Positions 14,489-17,346 of a DNA stretch of 17,346 nucleotides are shown one piece after another. Numbering within the stretch: the stretch's first letter is position 1; every line of letters starts with the position of its first letter. The stretch comes from Candidatus Rhabdochlamydia sp. GTDB taxonomy: Bacteria; Chlamydiota; Chlamydiia; Chlamydiales; Rhabdochlamydiaceae. The translations under genes were made by a program, and so were the position numbers. Below the pieces are notes generated by a model. It was not told the origin of the DNA, did not search any database, and worked only from the letters and a program-made list of their open reading frames with translations. The stretch spans positions 1 to 17,346 of the forward strand of contig JASHWX010000172.1 in the NCBI GenBank assembly GCA_030043815.1, read 5' to 3'.

Positions 14489-15522
14489 GACAACCTGGAA
14501 AATTCTTTGCCCATGATTGTCTCCCGATCGTGGGCGACCATCAAACGCACGAGCTCTTCGAGGGTGGTTTTAGACGACCAGCCCAATTTCTCCTTTGCTT
14601 TGCTAGGGTCTCCGATCAAAAGGTCCACTTCGGAGGGCCTAAAGAACTCGGGAGACACTTCGACAAGAAGGCGGCCTGTACTGCGATCGTATCCTTTTTC
14701 CTCCACGCCGCTGCCTCTCCACTCAATCTCGAAACCGACTTCTTGAAATGCGAGTTCGACAAAGGCTCTTACGGTCGTCGTATGGCCTGTTGCGAGCACA
14801 TAATCTTCTGCAACGGGATGTTGGAGCATCATCCACATCCCCTCGACGAAATCACGGGCATATCCCCAATCCCGCTTTGCATCCAGATTGCCGAGGAGCA
14901 GCTTTTCTTGCTGGCCCGCAGCAATCTTCACAGCAGCTAACGTGATTTTTCTCGATACGAAAGTTTCTCCGCGGCGTGGGCTTTCGTGATTGAACAAGAT
15001 CCCGTTGCTTGCAAACAATCCGTACGCTTCGCGATAGTTCACAACAGCCCAATAAGCATACAATTTTGCGACACCATAAGGAGAACGGGGGTAAAATGGC
15101 GTCGATTCGGATTGGGGGATTTGCTGCACTTTGCCAAAAAGCTCAGATGTCGATGCTTGGTAAAAGCGAGCGGCAGGGCAATTTTTCCGGATGGCCTCAA
15201 GCAAGCGTATCACTCCTAGCCCATCGACATCGGCTGTGTATTCAGGGATTTCAAAGGAGACTTTAACATCGCTCATTGCTGCCAGGTTGTACATTTCATC
15301 GGGCTGTACTTCACTGATCAATCGGTCCAATGAAGATGCATCGGACAGATCCCCTTCATGCAAGCTCAATCGGCTGTCATTTAAAAGATGATGGATGCGA
15401 GATAAATTCGACGAAGATGAGCGCCTGACAAGCCCGTGCACGCAATATCCCTTCTCCAAAAGAAGTTCAGCGAGATACGAGCCATCTTGACCTGTAATTC
15501 CAGTAACTAATGCAACTTTCAT
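14485..15522 (-). CDS. gmd: GDP-mannose 4,6-dehydratase
   Basis: This short-chain dehydratase converts GDP-D-mannose to GDP-4-keto-6-deoxy-D-mannose using bound NADP. The nucleotide-binding loop is TGITGQDGSYL at 7-17; LVRRSSS (31-37) follows. The catalytic set is T125-S-E127 (STSELFG) and Y149/K153 in SPYGVAK. The NHESPRRGETFVSRK segment at 178-192 is diagnostic of Gmd. At 345 aa it has the family's usual length. GGAG lies 7 nt before the ATG at 15522. It is the first gene of its operon, with the next gene overlapping by GTGA. No reductase (fucose, rhamnose or perosamine type) for the keto sugar is seen in this window. Confidence 0.95.
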   Translation of the reverse strand: MKVALVTGITGQDGSYLAELLLEKGYCVHGLVRRSSSSNLSRIHHLLNDSRLSLHEGDLSDASSLDRLISEVQPDEMYNLAAMSDVKVSFEIPEYTADVDGLGVIRLLEAIRKNCPAARFYQASTSELFGKVQQIPQSESTPFYPRSPYGVAKLYAYWAVVNYREAYGLFASNGILFNHESPRRGETFVSRKITLAAVKIAAGQQEKLLLGNLDAKRDWGYARDFVEGMWMMLQHPVAEDYVLATGHTTTVRAFVELAFQEVGFEIEWRGSGVEEKGYDRSTGRLLVEVSPEFFRPSEVDLLIGDPSKAKEKLGWSSKTTLEELVRLMVAHDRETIMGKEFSRLS

Positions 15523-15547
15523 GAGTTTTCTCCAATGAATCTGTCAT

Positions 15548-15577
15548 TCTATAGGAGGGAGAAATATTTGGGGAGAA
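15548..15577 (-). promoter_or_regulatory. Tentative promoter for the gmd operon
   Basis: On the minus strand TATAGA (15553-15548) lies 25 nt before the gmd ATG. The best -35 candidate, TTCTCC at 15577-15572 with an 18-nt spacer, is poor. The position just after the upstream terminator fits a new transcription unit. Confidence 0.35.
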
Positions 15578-15601
15578 AAAAGGCCGGGGGAAACCCGGCC
15601 T
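15576..15601 (-). terminator. Rho-independent terminator of the outer membrane protein gene
   Basis: Read on the minus strand, AGGCCGGG and CCCGGCCT form a perfect 8-bp GC-rich stem around a 5-nt loop and run into TTTTTT. It starts 4 nt after the stop codon of the outer membrane protein gene and separates it from gmd. Confidence 0.9.
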
Positions 15602-15605
15602 CCAC

Positions 15606-16721
15606 TTAGAAATCAAAGCAAAAGCCTGTTGTCAGGCCGCTTAACATGAAACTGCTTCCATATACTGTGGTTGCACCGAACAATGCATCTGAGTTAAACA
15701 AATTTCTAAATTCCCAGCCTAAACGGATATTGAGGTGATAGCGATCGTCTGAGAAAAATGCATCGTATTGGCCTCCGAGCAGAATGTCGATTTCTGGAAG
15801 CACGGCGTGGAAGTGGCCGCGTTGGGAAGTCAGCTTCACCGAAGGAGATGTTAAAACATATCCTTTTAAAGTGGAGTTGACATTGCTGTACATCATAGAG
15901 AACATGACGTTTCCAAACACGCTGAATCCACGGTAGACTTTCCAAATAGAATCCAAGCCGATCATCGGTCCGATTCCCCAGATATTTTCGCGGCTTAATG
16001 CGAGAGTATCATAGAAAATGACAAACGGGGCATCTCTTTGTGCAGAATTATTGATGAAAAGATTAGCATACTTTTCACGAAGCCACAGGTTTCTCACACC
16101 CACGTGCCCTTTGAATCCAAAGTATTTGCTGACGGCAAATGCTCGGCTCAAGTCGAGATCGAGTGTATTGTACCAAGCTTGCCAATGGGCCTTGGCATTG
16201 GGGCCATTTGTGCCCATGCCGCTGAAAGGAGGAATGAAGTAAAACGAATACACATTCTGAGCTGTAATGTCGTCGGGAAAATCAGTACGGTCATTAGCCG
16301 ACGTATTGAAATGCGTCCATATCAAATCGATATGCCAATCGTCATAATGCGGCCTTGCTCCTATGGCGACGCGGAATCCTGGGTCAAACTTATAATGGAC
16401 ATTGCGATCGCTTTGGACTGTTAAAACGCCTGATAGGCCAAGCGTCGGGAGCGTGACATCGGCAAATTCTTCGTATACACCTGCATAATCAGTATCGCCT
16501 TGATTAGCTTCCCACCACAAAAAGTCTGCTGCGACCGAAAGATAGCAGTCATTGACTATTTTCGGCCAAGGCGCGCTGTAAAAATCTCTTGAAATAGGTT
16601 GCGTTTGCCCATTATCATTTGCTGGATCTACGCGCATTCCTTCTTCCCTCATCATCCCATATGCAGTAGCTGTACCGAGCACACATAATCCCATTAAACA
16701 CTGTAGCCATCTTTTAGTCAT
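15606..16721 (-). CDS. Lpg1974-family (Legionella OMP-like) pore-forming outer membrane protein
   Basis: The 371-aa product has a signal peptide (MTKRWLQCLMGLCVLGTATA, cleavage near 20) and a mature part of amphipathic beta strands ending FCFDF, with a terminal Phe as the outer-membrane assembly signal. The early DFLWWEANQGDTDYA segment is typical of the Lpg1974/Legionella major OMP-like family, which is expanded in environmental chlamydiae and whose members act as porins or adhesins. Later strands such as GFRVAIGARP, DWHIDLIWTHF and RYHLNIRLGWEFR fit a barrel. GGAGG lies 5 nt before the ATG at 16721, encoded within the last codons of the upstream polymerase gene. A strong terminator follows. 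Exact pore function is inferred from the family. Confidence 0.85.
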   Translation of the reverse strand: MTKRWLQCLMGLCVLGTATAYGMMREEGMRVDPANDNGQTQPISRDFYSAPWPKIVNDCYLSVAADFLWWEANQGDTDYAGVYEEFADVTLPTLGLSGVLTVQSDRNVHYKFDPGFRVAIGARPHYDDWHIDLIWTHFNTSANDRTDFPDDITAQNVYSFYFIPPFSGMGTNGPNAKAHWQAWYNTLDLDLSRAFAVSKYFGFKGHVGVRNLWLREKYANLFINNSAQRDAPFVIFYDTLALSRENIWGIGPMIGLDSIWKVYRGFSVFGNVMFSMMYSNVNSTLKGYVLTSPSVKLTSQRGHFHAVLPEIDILLGGQYDAFFSDDRYHLNIRLGWEFRNLFNSDALFGATTVYGSSFMLSGLTTGFCFDF

Positions 16722-16722
16722 A

Positions 16723-17346
16723 CTAACCTCCGTTTAATGCGGAACGTAATTTATTTTTACGAAAAAGGTCAAGAAAATATTTTTGCTGAGCATCACGCAG
16801 TGAAATGACATAGAGGAAAGCAGCAAGTCCAAAAAAGAGAAGCTTGCCTTGCATGGAATTTAATGAATACATATCGCAGGAACCAATCAAGAGAACTCCA
16901 ACAAAAGCACTGAAGAGATAAATTTTGTCTAAAGACCAATGGCCTGAGAATGTTTTTCTTAAGATAGAAAAAATAAAAAGGAGAAAGAAAACAAGTCCGA
17001 TCAGGCCGATCTCAGAAGCGACTAAGAGATAAATATTATGAACTTTGGAAAACAAAGTGTTTTGTTCAGTTGAAGCAAGATAATCATTGATGCAAAGCTG
17101 AAAGTTATTAAATCCAACACCCAAAAGTGGATGATCCTTAATCATGTTGAGGGCAATCTTGATATAATGCATGCGCTCAGTGTCAGCGCCGAGTGTGGCC
17201 TTATTGTAATTGATGATGCCGCCTCGCACGATGAATTGAGAAAAAAAGATACCAAGCAGGGCAAGCCCTGATGTGAGCAGCGTCCCGCCGAGAATAAATA
17301 AAGATTTTTTGGAGCATTGTTTCCAACACAACCCGACAAAGAGGGA
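16723..17346 (-). CDS. O-antigen ligase/polymerase-like membrane protein, 5' end cut off by the window
   Basis: The frame is open to the right edge, so only the C-terminal 207 residues are seen. They show several membrane helices and the Wzy_C-type loop: MHYIKIALNMIKDHPLLGVGFNNF followed by VHNIYLLVASEIGLIGL, the HPLLGVG...HNxYL signature of O-antigen polymerases/ligases. It is distinct from the polymerase-like gene at 9736-11022. The end codons GGA GGT TAG carry the ribosome-binding site for the outer membrane protein gene, whose ATG starts one base after the TAG. Whether it polymerises or ligates glycan cannot be decided. The tail after the last helix is basic (RKNKLRSALNGG). Confidence 0.88.
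   Translation of the reverse strand, partial: SLFVGLCWKQCSKKSLFILGGTLLTSGLALLGIFFSQFIVRGGIINYNKATLGADTERMHYIKIALNMIKDHPLLGVGFNNFQLCINDYLASTEQNTLFSKVHNIYLLVASEIGLIGLVFFLLFIFSILRKTFSGHWSLDKIYLFSAFVGVLLIGSCDMYSLNSMQGKLLFFGLAAFLYVISLRDAQQKYFLDLFRKNKLRSALNGG

Noticed and set aside
14380..14940. A 186-codon plus-strand frame across the gmd/GT4 junction
   Set aside because: It is antisense to the well-supported gmd and glycosyltransferase genes and has no family motifs.

Overview
The window looks like part of a chromosome from a Chlamydiae-lineage bacterium, most likely an environmental, Parachlamydiales-type relative. The evidence is a DNA topoisomerase I fused to a C-terminal SWIB domain, which is a chlamydial hallmark, together with an Lpg1974/Legionella-type outer membrane protein and a sigma-54 gene. 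The lineage is an inference from gene content, and I cannot name a species.

Layout: the left edge holds the 3' part of rpoN on the plus strand. It converges, with overlapping stop codons, on a six-gene minus-strand operon running from 6508 down to 1075. Its genes, in transcription order, are a GT6-family (ABO/alpha-Gal-transferase-like) glycosyltransferase, a GT2-type glycosyltransferase, three paralogous DXD-type (GT32-like) glycosyltransferases and a two-TM protein with an HELVH zincin motif. Every junction is a 4-nt ATGA or GTGA stop/start overlap. All five transferases begin with a signal peptide or N-terminal membrane segment. The three GT32 paralogs also end in a C-terminal membrane helix followed by basic residues, so their catalytic domains are predicted outside the cytoplasm.

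A divergent intergenic region (6509-6695) separates this operon from topA (6696-9257, plus) and carries a near-perfect inverted repeat. After topA, in a convergent gap, lies the most unusual non-coding object: a 293-nt nested, branched palindromic element (9282-9574). It has TATACTGC/GCAGTATA termini, two stem-loops that repeat the same asymmetric internal loop on different stem sequences, and a third small hairpin.

The right half is a second tightly packed minus-strand operon: gmd, two GT4 mannosyltransferase-like genes, manC, an O-antigen polymerase/ligase-like membrane protein and an unannotated 52-aa basic ORF. These genes fit assembly of a GDP-mannose/6-deoxymannose-based surface polysaccharide. 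Upstream of it, a partial second O-antigen ligase/polymerase-like gene is coupled to an outer membrane beta-barrel gene, which ends in a strong intrinsic terminator.

Start sites were reassigned for several genes (GTG at 3883, 1812 and 14488; ATG at 12370 and 11022) from stop/start overlaps and Shine-Dalgarno spacing.
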